From JABDIP01 sp965250245 (GTDB lineage Bacteria; Pseudomonadota; Alphaproteobacteria; DSM-16000; Inquilinaceae): 64,000 nt of DNA. Shown piece by piece: positions 1 to 9,385 of the stretch. Made by a program: the position numbers and the translations under genes. The first letter of the stretch is position 1. Each line of letters starts with the position of its first letter. A model generated the notes under the pieces. That model did not search any database. It was not told the origin of the DNA and was given only the letters and a program-made list of their open reading frames with translations. The stretch lies in the NCBI GenBank assembly GCA_965250245.1, contig OZ252296.1, positions 4,898,001-4,962,000 of the forward strand, in the 5' to 3' direction.

Positions 1-114
1 CGCTGAATGGCCGTAGGCGGCGCTCTGACGATCGGAGAAATGGGGCCTCAGCAGACTGTCACTGACGTCGTCATCACCGCAATTCGACCCGGTCCTCGCC
101 GTCCCTCAGGCCGG

Positions 115-687
115 CTACGCGAGGCCGCCGAAGTGGTACACGACCTTGCTCTGCATGGTCAGTTGCCCGGTCAAGGTCGACTCCTCGTTCGGCGTGAACG
201 ACGCCTCGTTGCCGACCGCGATGGACAGCTTCAGCTTCCCGGACTTGACGACCGAGTAGGTGGACGTCGTGCGGTCATAGGTCACGACCACGCCGTTGCC
301 CAGGATCGGCACCTCGGCATGCGTGCTGGCGGTGACGTTCTTCTCGATCCAGGCATTCGTCTCCTGGAATCCGGCCAGGCCGATGAAGAGCGTCGTGTTG
401 GCGCCGGGCTTCAGGCTGCCGTAGAGATCCTTCTTCGTCTTGTCGGTCACGCCCGTCACGCTCGGAACAGTCGAGTTCTTGGATTTCTGCCGGTCGTCGG
501 AGACCTGCTTGACGATCGCCTTCATGTCGATCTCGGACGGCAGCGGATCGCAGATCCGCAGATGCTTCTCCAGGAAGGTGTTCTTCTGGCTCACCTTCCC
601 GGTCAGGCTGGGAGATGCGTCGCTGTCCTCTCGGTAGCGCGCGTCGATGACGCCCTTGTTCTCCATGCTACGCCACAGAACCGCCAT
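115..687 (-). CDS. hypothetical protein (190 aa)
   Basis: I do not recognise this protein. It has no signal peptide and no obvious membrane segment, and is rich in Ser, Thr and Lys. Its C-terminal half reads like a beta-rich fold (repeated short stretches of alternating hydrophobic residues, ending VVYHFGGLA). The ATG at 687 is preceded by GGGAGA at suitable spacing. Its codon use is less GC-biased than the backbone genes around it, which suggests an accessory gene. The opposite-strand open frames over the same bases have no recognisable content and look like shadows. Confidence 0.55.
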   Translation of the reverse strand: MAVLWRSMENKGVIDARYREDSDASPSLTGKVSQKNTFLEKHLRICDPLPSEIDMKAIVKQVSDDRQKSKNSTVPSVTGVTDKTKKDLYGSLKPGANTTLFIGLAGFQETNAWIEKNVTASTHAEVPILGNGVVVTYDRTTSTYSVVKSGKLKLSIAVGNEASFTPNEESTLTGQLTMQSKVVYHFGGLA

Positions 688-1307
688 CGAAGTTCTCCCA
701 TCGGTTGTGTTTGGATTGTTTGCGCCAGGCGTTGGCCGAAATCCGTTGCGGGGTCTGATCTCGCCTCTTGTCCCATGTTATCGGGCCTTGACGACCGACG
801 GCAGAGTACGATCGCATGCGCGTGTGGGTCAACGGAGGTTGAACTTCTTCACGCACTCGGCGCGGCATCGACCGCCCAACCATCGATTGCGTCCTGACGC
901 GCGGATCACGGCGACGGTTCACGGGTTCCGCCCGTGTCGCGGCCTTCAGCCGAGGCCGGGGGACTTGCCGAGAAACGGGGTCAGGGAAACCGTCACCGCA
1001 GATTGGTTGTAAAGGTTGGGTGTTCCCCGCCGGAATCCGATCGCACTCTCCCGGCAGCGTGCTAGGCTGTGCGCGTTCAGCCTCACCGAGTCCGAGCCTG
1101 ACTCTGGGGGCAGGTACGCCACGGCCACTCTCTGGTGCGTGGCGAGTTGATCGAAATCCATTTCAACAGGCAGTCGGCCTGGTCTGAAGAGGCGGCCCGC
1201 GATGCCTTTTCTGTCTGGTTTTGACGAGGGAGCGGACAGGACCCCGTATCGTTTTCCGCGTGCCCGCCACGGGACCTTCGAGCATGGCTGCCCTTTGGGG
1301 AAGAACC
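688..1307. other. 620-bp intergenic stretch, nothing recognised
   Basis: The region lies between a minus-strand gene and a plus-strand gene, so it should carry two divergent promoters. I saw no convincing sigma70 boxes, RNA gene or repeat. Short open frames here have no family resemblance. Confidence 0.4.
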
Positions 1308-2018
1308 ATGAAAACCCGAAAATCATTGCCAACGTTGATTGTGATGCTGCCAGTCGCAGCCCTGCTGGTTTCTCCGGGCGCCGGCGCCGACGATGATCCC
1401 GCCGGCGATCCGCTGCTCGAGCAGTTGACGCAGTTCAACGGCGGATGCCCGCCGAACCCGGTGGACGAACCGGGCGGGTGCATCGACGTGCAGTTCTCCA
1501 TTCACCGCGCGCCCCTCTGTTTCAATGGACCGAGTGCCGAGGTCGGCCTGGTGCTGTCCGATACCGTGAATATTGTCTATTACCTCAGCACGGTGCGGAA
1601 GTTCGCCGCTCCCGGTGATCCGTCGCCCATCGCCGGCGGCGCGTCGACCCTGATCCGGGACAGCGACGGGGTCTCGACAACCCTCACCACGACGGAACTG
1701 GCACCGAATGCGCCCTACACGATGTGGTGGGTCGGATTCAATCCGGACAACCCCTGCGTCGACGCGTGCAACTGCGACGCGGACACGCTGAATGCGGCGA
1801 CCGACAGCGTCATCTGGGCGACCGGCGCCGTCACCGACGCGCTCGGAACGGCCACCTTCGCCGCCAATCTGGAGTATGGCGAGACGCCGGACGGGGAGGA
1901 TCAAATCCCCTTCGCGCCGGACTTCGCCAACGGCATCGAGGACGGGGCGGAGATCCACCTCGTCATCCGCGCCCACGGCCCGGCGCTGACCGGCGGCGGC
2001 GGCGATGACGACGACTAG
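1308..2018 (+). CDS. exported cysteine-rich hypothetical protein (236 aa)
   Basis: The start at 1308 is chosen over upstream ATGs because it begins a clean signal peptide (MKTRKSLPTLIVMLPVAALL, cleavage near residue 30) and follows GGGGAAG. The mature part has six cysteines (GGCPP, GGCIDVQF, LCFNG, NPCVDACNC), fitting an oxidised, disulfide-bonded periplasmic or secreted protein. The C-terminus is an odd low-complexity run of glycines followed by aspartates. No family recognised. The NPCVDACNC cluster is echoed in the unknown protein at 34481-35143. Confidence 0.7.
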   Translation: MKTRKSLPTLIVMLPVAALLVSPGAGADDDPAGDPLLEQLTQFNGGCPPNPVDEPGGCIDVQFSIHRAPLCFNGPSAEVGLVLSDTVNIVYYLSTVRKFAAPGDPSPIAGGASTLIRDSDGVSTTLTTTELAPNAPYTMWWVGFNPDNPCVDACNCDADTLNAATDSVIWATGAVTDALGTATFAANLEYGETPDGEDQIPFAPDFANGIEDGAEIHLVIRAHGPALTGGGGDDDD

Positions 2019-2145
2019 CCCCTGAGAGGGGCGACCGGGCCGACGCGACATGGGATTGGCCCCGGAGCTCCGCACGCGCTAGGTCTTTGCTGCCGGCGCG
2101 ACCGGCAGCGCGCGTCCCGCGCCTCGGAACAGGAGCCCCGACGCC

Positions 2146-2925
2146 ATGACCACCGTGATGCCCGCGATCTTCTTTGGACACGGTAATCCGATGAACGCCG
2201 TCACGTCCAACGGCTATACCGAGGCCTGGCGGCGGATGGGGGCGGAGACGCCGCGGCCCAAGGCGGTGCTGGCGATCTCCGCACACTGGTACGTGCCCGG
2301 CACCGGCGTCACGGTCGCCACCGCGCCGCGCACGATCCATGATTTCGGCGGCTTCCCCGACGAGCTCTACCAGGTCCAGTACCCGGCCCCCGGCGACCCG
2401 GCCCTGGCCCGCCGGGTCCAGGACCTGCTGGCCCCGCTGGAGGTGACTTCCGACACCGATTGGGGCCTCGACCACGGCACCTGGTCGGTGCTGACCCATG
2501 TCTATCCGCAAGCCGACGTGCCCGTCGTCCAGCTCAGCATAGACGAGTCCCGGCCGGCCGCCTTCCATTTCGAGATCGGCCAGCGCCTGGCGCCGCTGCG
2601 CGAGGAGGGCGTGCTGGTCGTCGGCAGCGGCAACCTGGTGCACAACCTGCGCACCTATGCCTGGGGCCGGCACCCGCAGGACCCCTACGACTGGGCCATC
2701 CGCTTCGAGGGCTCCGCCCGCCGGCTCATCCGCGCCGGCGACCACAAGCCCCTCATCGCCTACGACACCCTCGGCCCCGACGCCGCCCTCTCCATCCCCA
2801 CCCCCGACCACTACCTGCCCCTGCTCTACGTCCTCGGCGCCGCCCAGCAGGGCGACGCGATCACCTTCCCCGTCGAAGGCGTCGACGGCGGCTCGATCTC
2901 GATGCTGGCGGTGCAGGTGGGGTGA
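2146..2925 (+). CDS. ygiD: 4,5-DOPA dioxygenase extradiol family protein (LigB-like)
   Basis: This is a 259-aa protein of the class III extradiol ring-cleavage dioxygenase family (YgiD/LigB-like), which opens catechol rings using a mononuclear metal. The hallmarks are the N-terminal FFGHGNPMNA, the SAHWY motif that supplies a metal histidine, the LDHGTWSVLTHVYP segment and the late SGNLVHNLR segment. The length is normal for YgiD. The start follows AGGAG about 12 bases upstream. The physiological substrate in bacteria is uncertain; DOPA cleavage is the activity shown for the E. coli enzyme. The gene stands alone; a permease remnant follows immediately. Confidence 0.9.
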   Translation: MTTVMPAIFFGHGNPMNAVTSNGYTEAWRRMGAETPRPKAVLAISAHWYVPGTGVTVATAPRTIHDFGGFPDELYQVQYPAPGDPALARRVQDLLAPLEVTSDTDWGLDHGTWSVLTHVYPQADVPVVQLSIDESRPAAFHFEIGQRLAPLREEGVLVVGSGNLVHNLRTYAWGRHPQDPYDWAIRFEGSARRLIRAGDHKPLIAYDTLGPDAALSIPTPDHYLPLLYVLGAAQQGDAITFPVEGVDGGSISMLAVQVG

Positions 2926-2929
2926 GGGG

Positions 2930-3136
2930 GTGGGATCGATCCTGCTGCATACCGAGGAGAGGCTGACCCTGGCCGTCGGCTCCCGCCTCTACCCCTAATA
3001 ACAAAACAACCTCTGGGGCGACCTCGCCGCCGCCGCGGTCTTCTCCGGCCTGCCGAGCACCGTTGTCTTCCTGGTGGCGCAGCGGTGGTTGGCGTTCGGC
3101 CTGACGGCGGGCGGTGAAAGGCTGAGAGAAGCGTGA
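2930..3136 (+). pseudogene. remnant of a carbohydrate ABC transporter permease (MalG/UgpE-like C-terminus)
   Basis: Frame 2 reads TEERLTLAVGSRLYP, then two consecutive TAA stops (2996-3001), then LWGDLAAAAVFSGLPS and VVFLVAQRWLAFGLTAGG before a TGA at 3134. The order (T.EE..LAVGL, LWGDL.AAAV..LP, F...QRWL..GLTAG) is the characteristic C-terminus of MalG/UgpE-type sugar permeases. Everything upstream of it is missing and the two stops interrupt it. The scar sits directly between ygiD and the AT-richer defence island, so it probably marks an insertion or deletion junction. Confidence 0.75.
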
Positions 3137-3330
3137 ATTGTCCTTTGGCAGAAGCAACGATCTGGTGCAAGTTGTCAGCGCTTTGTTTCGATGCCGAGAT
3201 CGCGACTGTCTATGTTGAGTCCTGTCTGAACATCCGCAGATGCAGTTGGCTCCGCAGATCCCACTTCGCCAGATCGAACACATCGGTTCCCAAAAACAGA
3301 CGTTCCGAAACTGACTACATTTGGCACGAG

Positions 3331-4698
3331 ATGGCAATTGATCACGAACTGCGCATCCTTCGCGACCAGTCCAACGAAACTGCACCATATGCTTCTAGAG
3401 CGTTCGAATACCTGCATTCGCTATACGAACGCGACAACCGGCCTTGGGTAGTTGCGTATTCCGGCGGGAAGGATTCTACAGCGGTACTTCAGCTTGTTTA
3501 TACGATGATCCTGGAAAAGGGGCCATCGGCGAAAAAAAAAGTTTTTGTCGTTTCCTCGGACACGCGTGTCGAAGCACCGAATATAGTCTCCTATATTGAG
3601 GATGTCCTTAATTCCATTGATCGACATTCCACAGCTTATTCCTTGCCCATATCCACGGAGATTGTCCGGCCGAATGTAAACGAGTCGTTCTGGGTAAAAT
3701 TGGTCGGCCTCGGCTACCCACCCCCAACACGTTGGTTTCGCTGGTGCACAACTAATATGAAGATCAAGCCGAGCCGACGTGCGATTGACCGCATTACAGC
3801 GAACTTCGGTAGCGCAATCCTCCTGCTCGGCTCGCGCTATGACGAAAGCGATGATCGGCGCAAACGGATGGCAGCACGAAATAGAAACTCTGCTGGCCTA
3901 AATCTCCACCATGAGATCCCAAATGCATTTGTCGCGACACCAATAGCCGATTGGACCAACGATGATGTTTGGGAGTACCTCTTTGAGAATAATCCACCAC
4001 CATGGGACCGGTCCCATGATCAGTTGCTTGGACTTTACCGACAGGCTAGCGGCGGCGAATGTCCGGTGGTAATGGACCTGAACACTCCTTCATGCGGAGG
4101 TAGCCGCTTCGGGTGCTGGACCTGCACCGTTGTAAAGATGGATCGATCGATGGAGGGGTTCATTGAGACCGGCGAAGAATGGATGCGCCCGCTCAATCAA
4201 TTTAGGAACTGGCTAAAACGCATTCGCGAAGACCCAGAATTCCGTCAGTCTCGTCGTCGAGACGGTTCTATAGGCCCTGGACCCTTCAATCCAAATGCTA
4301 GAGTGATCATTCTTCGAGAGCTATTGAGACTGGATCAGGAAATGCGATCTCATCTTGACCATTCCCAGCTAATAACAGATGAAGAACTATCGTACATTCA
4401 ATCATTGTGGACAGAGGAGTTCGATCTCCGGCGATCAGCAGTCATGATTGCAAGAGAGTTCGGGCGTGATATCGGGGACGAAATAGAAATGCCCCTAGAC
4501 GAAGAAGACGAACGGCTAGTACGACGCTTGATTGGAGAATATGCGCTCCAAGAGGACCTAGTGTGGGAGCTGTTCAAGCTTGAAGATCGTTTCCCAAATC
4601 TCGATGCTCTTGGTGTGAGATCGGAGATCAAGCGGGAACTTCGTTCTATGATCGACCGCGTCGCCGAGCAATTTGACAACTCTGATCTCTCCTCATGA
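3331..4698 (+). CDS. dndC: DndC-type DNA phosphorothioation sulfurtransferase
   Basis: This is a 455-aa PAPS-reductase/PP-loop ATPase fold protein of the DndC family, which activates and transfers sulfur in DNA backbone phosphorothioation. Seen: PP-loop SGGKDST at 44-50, FRWCT at 136-140, LLGSRYDES at 165-173, PIADWTNDDVWEYL at 204-217, and the cysteine cluster SCGGSRFGCWTC (C255, C262, C265), suited to the iron-sulfur cluster known in DndC. The open frame reaches back to 3133, but the ATG at 3331 puts the P-loop at the distance usual for DndC, and the upstream extension looks non-coding. The Shine-Dalgarno is weak. It overlaps the next gene by ATGA. A plain cysH is rejected because the DWxxDDVW and SCGxSRFGCWxC segments are DndC-specific. 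Confidence 0.93.
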   Translation: MAIDHELRILRDQSNETAPYASRAFEYLHSLYERDNRPWVVAYSGGKDSTAVLQLVYTMILEKGPSAKKKVFVVSSDTRVEAPNIVSYIEDVLNSIDRHSTAYSLPISTEIVRPNVNESFWVKLVGLGYPPPTRWFRWCTTNMKIKPSRRAIDRITANFGSAILLLGSRYDESDDRRKRMAARNRNSAGLNLHHEIPNAFVATPIADWTNDDVWEYLFENNPPPWDRSHDQLLGLYRQASGGECPVVMDLNTPSCGGSRFGCWTCTVVKMDRSMEGFIETGEEWMRPLNQFRNWLKRIREDPEFRQSRRRDGSIGPGPFNPNARVIILRELLRLDQEMRSHLDHSQLITDEELSYIQSLWTEEFDLRRSAVMIAREFGRDIGDEIEMPLDEEDERLVRRLIGEYALQEDLVWELFKLEDRFPNLDALGVRSEIKRELRSMIDRVAEQFDNSDLSS

Positions 4699-6737
4699 AG
4701 ATTGTACAGCTGGCCATCGAAAATCTTTTCGCATACTCTGGCCGCCAGGAACTTGATTTATCTGGAACCTCCGAAACACTGCCCATAGTCGTCATAATGG
4801 GTAGGAATGGCTACGGAAAGACTAGTCTGCTAAAATCATTATGGCTACTTTTCCTCGGCCCAGAACACAGACTTCTTAGGACCGTCGGATATCGGGCGCA
4901 TCCCATCGGATGGCGACAGGTATTGTGGGGTACAGACGACGAGCGGTACCAAGGCGCGTTTAACACGCGTGCACGAGAAAATCCTAACAGCCGATATGGA
5001 ATTACCGCTCTAATAACTGAAGACGACGGGACAAAGGCAACCATAGAGCGGTACTGGACGTCAGATGTAGACGGGCCCACCGGAGCCCTTCGTGTCCAGA
5101 TAGGAGATCAGCTACTCATTGACGATGACGCCGACGCTTTTCTGCTCAGAAGATTCCCTCGGGCTGTCATTCCATACTTCTTCTTTGATGGCGAACAAAT
5201 CCAGGAAATCGCAGAGGGTCGCGATTCCGAAAGGACAGAACATATTGAGTATCTGCTAGGCCTTCGTCATGCAATTCACTTTCAGGAGCAATTAGACACC
5301 ATTTCGAATGATCTGGGCAGAGCTCATCTTCAGAACAATGTAAGGAATGAACTAGAAATCTCCGAAAGTGAGCTCAAGGTGGTCGCAGCTGAGATTCGAC
5401 GAGTCAATTCGAGCATTGAGGAGATAAACGTCGATATCGGCCGCCTGCGAGACAAGGAGGAGACGCTAATTCGGAGAATCGAGAACATTACACGCGGGGC
5501 TGCTAATGCTGGCGTATCCCAAACAAACGCCCGAATAGAAGAGATTAGGAATAGTTTCGAATCTCGTCGCAGCGAGTTTTTTGAATCTTTTCTATCTATA
5601 TTACCAATTGTCAGCAACGAACTGACATTGAATTTGGCCGTCGATAACGCTCGCGAAAGTTATGAGAGCCACAGGCAGAGTATTGATCGAATTGTTCAGG
5701 AAATGATCCAGGATGCCCCCGTTTGGGTATTCGAGAAAGGTAAAATGCCTACACCCCCACTTACCCAGCGTCAGCGCGAGCTGCTGCAATCGAAGTTGGT
5801 CAACTATCTGCAATCTGTAATAGGTGAACTAGACGATTCGAATTTGCCACGTTGGCAACTTGGTAGCGACAGGTCGTATGAGTTGTTCGATCAATTGATT
5901 GGCATGGCCCATTCTATTCGTCGTGATCGCCAGTTAGTATCTACGATCCTGTCGGACTTAAGTAGTAGCATTCGGGCAATCAGGGAGGAGGAGGATGCTC
6001 TACTGAATATGAGTGCGCTAAGGGAGTCGGAGCGGGAGGAAGTCCAGCAACTCGAAAGCGACCGACGAGCGAAATCGTCAGAGATCCAAGAGAAGTCGAG
6101 GGAACTTGGTGCACTTCAGAACGGCCTTCAGGACCTCGAGCGGCGTAGGGAAAGACTAGAGTCGAACCGACGTCGGTTGGACAAGCAACTTAATGACAGC
6201 ATTCAGAATGACGTCAAAGCTCGATTGGCCATCGAGCTCAGCAATATGGTGAACGCATACCGAATCGAGAAGCGGCGGCGTCATCGAGCCGAGATTGAGG
6301 AACGGCTAAATGCAAGATTTATTCAACTGTTCTCAGGTCATCGGCATATCTCAAAGCTATCAGTCGATGATGATTTTGTAATTCGGGCCTACGGGACAGA
6401 AGAACGGAGCATTTCGTTGTTAGGTGTTTCTCATGGCATGCGGCAATTAATGGCCACTGCTCTACTGTGGAGTCTCACTGAACAATCAAGGTATCATATG
6501 CCTGTATTTATTGACACCCCGCTGGCGAGGCTTGATCGCGAGAATCAAGAATCTTTATTAGTAAAATATTATCCTGGCACTAGTGAACAGGTTGTACTCT
6601 TGGCAACTGACTCTGAGCTTGACGATCGGAAACTCTCACTTATTGCGGACCGCGTTGGCAAGATCATTGACATTGAGAATAAAGACGGCGATGCAGCGTC
6701 ATTCTCCCCGAGAATACTTAATGGAGGGACGACATGA
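4695..6737 (+). CDS. dndD: DndD-type SMC-like ATPase
   Basis: This 680-aa Rad50/SMC-like ATPase matches DndD, the ATPase partner of DndC in DNA sulfur modification. Walker A is GRNGYGKTS (36-44). The Dnd-typical FFFDGEQIQEIA follows near 166. A long charged coiled-coil stretch fills roughly 210-540. The ABC signature-like SHGMRQ is at 579-584 and Walker B is PVFIDTPLARLD at 603-614, followed by YYPGTSEQVVLLATDSE. Length is as expected for DndD (about 650-680). The start overlaps the dndC stop and the stop overlaps the next start, both as ATGA, so translation is probably coupled. Confidence 0.93.
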   Translation: MKIVQLAIENLFAYSGRQELDLSGTSETLPIVVIMGRNGYGKTSLLKSLWLLFLGPEHRLLRTVGYRAHPIGWRQVLWGTDDERYQGAFNTRARENPNSRYGITALITEDDGTKATIERYWTSDVDGPTGALRVQIGDQLLIDDDADAFLLRRFPRAVIPYFFFDGEQIQEIAEGRDSERTEHIEYLLGLRHAIHFQEQLDTISNDLGRAHLQNNVRNELEISESELKVVAAEIRRVNSSIEEINVDIGRLRDKEETLIRRIENITRGAANAGVSQTNARIEEIRNSFESRRSEFFESFLSILPIVSNELTLNLAVDNARESYESHRQSIDRIVQEMIQDAPVWVFEKGKMPTPPLTQRQRELLQSKLVNYLQSVIGELDDSNLPRWQLGSDRSYELFDQLIGMAHSIRRDRQLVSTILSDLSSSIRAIREEEDALLNMSALRESEREEVQQLESDRRAKSSEIQEKSRELGALQNGLQDLERRRERLESNRRRLDKQLNDSIQNDVKARLAIELSNMVNAYRIEKRRRHRAEIEERLNARFIQLFSGHRHISKLSVDDDFVIRAYGTEERSISLLGVSHGMRQLMATALLWSLTEQSRYHMPVFIDTPLARLDRENQESLLVKYYPGTSEQVVLLATDSELDDRKLSLIADRVGKIIDIENKDGDAASFSPRILNGGTT

Positions 6738-8209
6738 CCCTCGAGCTTCGAAAAGTCTATTTCGGCGCTGACGAGAGGGCGCTGATGGAGAGAGTGCTGG
6801 TTGATGGACTTCGTTTTCAGCAAACTGCTGTCGGCCGAGCAGGTGGCACCTCTGGCGGACACTGGTGGTACGTACTTCGAATTGCGCTCGCTCTGTCACT
6901 TCGACTGCCTGATGTTCCGGGAGAGGAGTATTCTACTTCCACTACAACGAAGGCGGAGCCGCGGCTAGGACAGGTTATTGGCACAAACCCTAATGGTCCT
7001 GATCTATCGTCGGTATTTCAAGCATTGATCTCGGCTCATCACGGAGAAGATCTTTTTGCCGATGAAGACCGGTTTGTTGAGGTCCTACAACGACACTTAC
7101 GCCGAGGTCTGTCTGAGATAGAGGCGGGTTGGCGGGTGGGAAATGATTTTTTCGACTTCGTTGATCAGGAACTTTTCGTTTCGTCACTCGATTCTGAGAA
7201 CCGAGGACCTGTTGACTCAGACAAGTTGCTCCAGGTTCTTTCAGACCAGGGAATTTCTGGGCAGTTGGAGAAATCAACCGAGGGTCCGCGATTGACAATC
7301 ATGACACTGAAACTCGGTTCTTCTGGCGACCTTGGACGTATGAAGCGGGCAATCGATATTCTGCCATTTGAGCTTGGGCAGGGCCATGGCGCGACATTCG
7401 AGATTGCCGGAGGGGAAAGGAGAATTTCGCTATATCTACCCCGACCACAAGCTTCTTGGATTTCACCGTCCGCTCAAGACGGCTTGGTCGCGGTGCAAAA
7501 ATCCAGCGGAGTATTGCCGGTTTCACCTGGCGTTACTGCAGACGGTAGCCCGCTCGTCTTTGACCTTCTGATCGCTCCACATCTATTTATTGCCGGTCAA
7601 ACCGGCTCTGGCAAAAGTGTTTGTGTTCATGCAGTTATTCGTTCCCTGACCGCCGCGACGACGAGACCTGTTCTTGCACTAATTGATCCAAAGGAGGTCG
7701 AATTTACAAGGTACAAGGATTCAGAAGACGTGAAGTTGTTTGACAATAAAGTTGTCACGTCAAACTCCGATGCGATTGGACTTCTTGAACATCTCGTTGC
7801 AGAAATGGAAACCCGCCAATCTGCACTGGCCAAACTTAAAGTCACTAATCTGGCAGATGCGCGCGAAAGAGGTTCGAATATCCCGTACATTATCGTTATA
7901 ATTGAAGAACTTGCTGATTTGGTGATGGCAAACACGGAATCAGTCGATTACCTCATTCGGCTATCCCAAAAAGCTAGGGCGGTTGGCATTCACCTAGTTC
8001 TCGCTACTCAGCGTCCAGATGCAGAGACGTTTCCGGGTTTGCTCCGTGCAAACATTCCGAGCCGCATTGCTCTTGCCGTTCGTTCTGCATCAGATTCAAG
8101 AATCATACTTGACGAACCGGGTGCTGAAAAATTGCTCGGGCGCGGTGACATGTTAGTCAAAATCGCAGGAATGCCTTTGGCTAGGGTCCATGGGTACAAA
8201 CTTGGCTAA
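6734..8209 (+). CDS. DndE-like domain fused to an FtsK/SpoIIIE DNA translocase
   Basis: This 491-aa protein has two parts. Residues about 1-150 have the layout of DndE: a helical N-terminus, then R.AL.LSL, then a terminal HLRRGLSEI followed by GNDFFDFV. DndE is normally a free protein of about 110-120 aa. Residues about 185-491 are FtsK/SpoIIIE: beta-domain-like segment 185-240, Walker A GQTGSGKS (288-295), DPKEVEF (318-324), Walker B IIVIIEELADL (386-396), ATQRPDAETFPG (424-435), IPSRIALAV (441-449), GAEKLLGRGDML (463-474). It lacks the membrane domain and C-terminal gamma domain of cell-division FtsK. The FtsK half is certain. The DndE assignment rests on pattern and on its position right after dndD. 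Confidence 0.82.
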   Translation: MTLELRKVYFGADERALMERVLVDGLRFQQTAVGRAGGTSGGHWWYVLRIALALSLRLPDVPGEEYSTSTTTKAEPRLGQVIGTNPNGPDLSSVFQALISAHHGEDLFADEDRFVEVLQRHLRRGLSEIEAGWRVGNDFFDFVDQELFVSSLDSENRGPVDSDKLLQVLSDQGISGQLEKSTEGPRLTIMTLKLGSSGDLGRMKRAIDILPFELGQGHGATFEIAGGERRISLYLPRPQASWISPSAQDGLVAVQKSSGVLPVSPGVTADGSPLVFDLLIAPHLFIAGQTGSGKSVCVHAVIRSLTAATTRPVLALIDPKEVEFTRYKDSEDVKLFDNKVVTSNSDAIGLLEHLVAEMETRQSALAKLKVTNLADARERGSNIPYIIVIIEELADLVMANTESVDYLIRLSQKARAVGIHLVLATQRPDAETFPGLLRANIPSRIALAVRSASDSRIILDEPGAEKLLGRGDMLVKIAGMPLARVHGYKLG

Positions 8210-8230
8210 TTCATACTGAGGGCGGAAGAG

Positions 8231-9385
8231 ATGTCGCAAGACAAAGCCCAAATCGTCGAAATATCGCGGATAATACGATTGCAGCCGGCGAGGCTATTGG
8301 TGTCAGGGGTTGGTCAGTTCAGCGAACCATTCTCTGTTAATTTTATTGATACATCGGGCTCACCTAGCAACATTTTTCTGTTGGCATCGCCCAACGGCCT
8401 AGGAAAGACTACACTATTAGTTACTCTTTCGTCTGTGTTTGAATGCTTTTACGAATTTGATGGAACTTTTCTCCAAGAAGATTTGAATTCTGGACGAGGC
8501 TTTGCTCAGCTTGATGCAATTTTAGACTTGGAGATCGGCGACAAGCTCTCGACGATTGGGATTAGCATCTGCTGCGGTCGTCGAGTGAACGCATTTAGCT
8601 GGGATCCGATTGGCCTAGACAATGACATAACCGACGGGATTGAATCATTTTCCACCATTCGTTTTTCTCAAGGATCAAGTTCTGCATCTAGCGACGACAT
8701 CGGCAGAGCATTCCTTCGGCATATTGAGGCTGGAATTGGTACAAGCCCATCTCGTCTATTTGACGATGAACATCAATTGCCAACCATGCTTTCGTTTCCG
8801 GCGACTCGGCGTGTCGTCCGACCTCCAGAGCAAGGAATGTCGATCGTTCGACCACCGGACTTCGGATTCAAGCCATTGCAGGTTTTCGACTATGACGGTG
8901 TCGACTGGCAGGCTTCGCTTTCAAATGTGCTTTTGTGGCTCTACTGGCTAGATGACGGAAGATACGAAGAACTTCAAGACTTAGTCGAGAAATCTGTATT
9001 GACCGACAGAAAGAGGAGTAAGATCCTTGGGCCGGTAAACCGGCCTACTCTCATGCCGTTGATCCATAATTCAGCAGGGAACCCTCATAGACTTGATCGG
9101 CTGAGTCATGGCGAGCGTTCTATTTTTCAGATTCTCGCGCGAATCGCAATGCATATGACGGGAAATACAATTGTATTAATTGACGAGTTGGAACTACATC
9201 TTCATCCGAACTGGAGCCTTGGGCTTCTTGAGACACTCAAGCGGATCGTTTCGACACGTTCAGTTAGCGTGATCTTCACAACACATTCTCCGGAAATCAT
9301 ACGCGAATATGCGCATGATCGAGTAGAAGAAGGCCTTCGAAAGGGCGGACATATAATCGAATACGAGGAGTTAGGGGATGGCTAA
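8231..9385 (+). CDS. AAA/ABC-type ATPase, AriA-like (PARIS-type sensor component)
   Basis: This 384-aa single-domain ABC-type ATPase is of the AAA_15/AAA_21 kind. Walker A ASPNGLGKT is at 52-60, the signature LSHGERS at 291-297, Walker B TIVLIDELELHLHP at 313-326, and the switch histidine THSPEI at 351-356. There is no long coiled coil, unlike DndD. A gene of this type directly followed by and overlapping a DUF4435 gene is the arrangement of PARIS (AriA-AriB), where the ATPase scaffold senses phage anti-restriction proteins and releases the toxic TOPRIM partner. It starts 21 bases after the FtsK-fusion stop with a GGCGGAAGAG leader, so it belongs to the same operon. An OLD-type ATPase is the alternative, but OLD carries its TOPRIM in the same chain. 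Confidence 0.8.
   Translation: MSQDKAQIVEISRIIRLQPARLLVSGVGQFSEPFSVNFIDTSGSPSNIFLLASPNGLGKTTLLVTLSSVFECFYEFDGTFLQEDLNSGRGFAQLDAILDLEIGDKLSTIGISICCGRRVNAFSWDPIGLDNDITDGIESFSTIRFSQGSSSASSDDIGRAFLRHIEAGIGTSPSRLFDDEHQLPTMLSFPATRRVVRPPEQGMSIVRPPDFGFKPLQVFDYDGVDWQASLSNVLLWLYWLDDGRYEELQDLVEKSVLTDRKRSKILGPVNRPTLMPLIHNSAGNPHRLDRLSHGERSIFQILARIAMHMTGNTIVLIDELELHLHPNWSLGLLETLKRIVSTRSVSVIFTTHSPEIIREYAHDRVEEGLRKGGHIIEYEELGDG

Noticed and set aside
7..897. Long plus-strand open frame at the window start
   Set aside because: It is antisense to the better-supported minus-strand gene at 115-687, is Arg/Gly/Leu-rich and matches nothing. High GC produces such frames.
3133..3330. N-terminal 66-residue extension of dndC
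   Set aside because: It is Cys/Arg-rich, unlike DndC N-termini, and starting at 3331 restores the usual distance to the PP-loop.
3331..4698. Ordinary PAPS reductase (cysH)
   Set aside because: The DWTNDDVW and SCGGSRFGCWTC segments and the adjacent DndD identify DndC.
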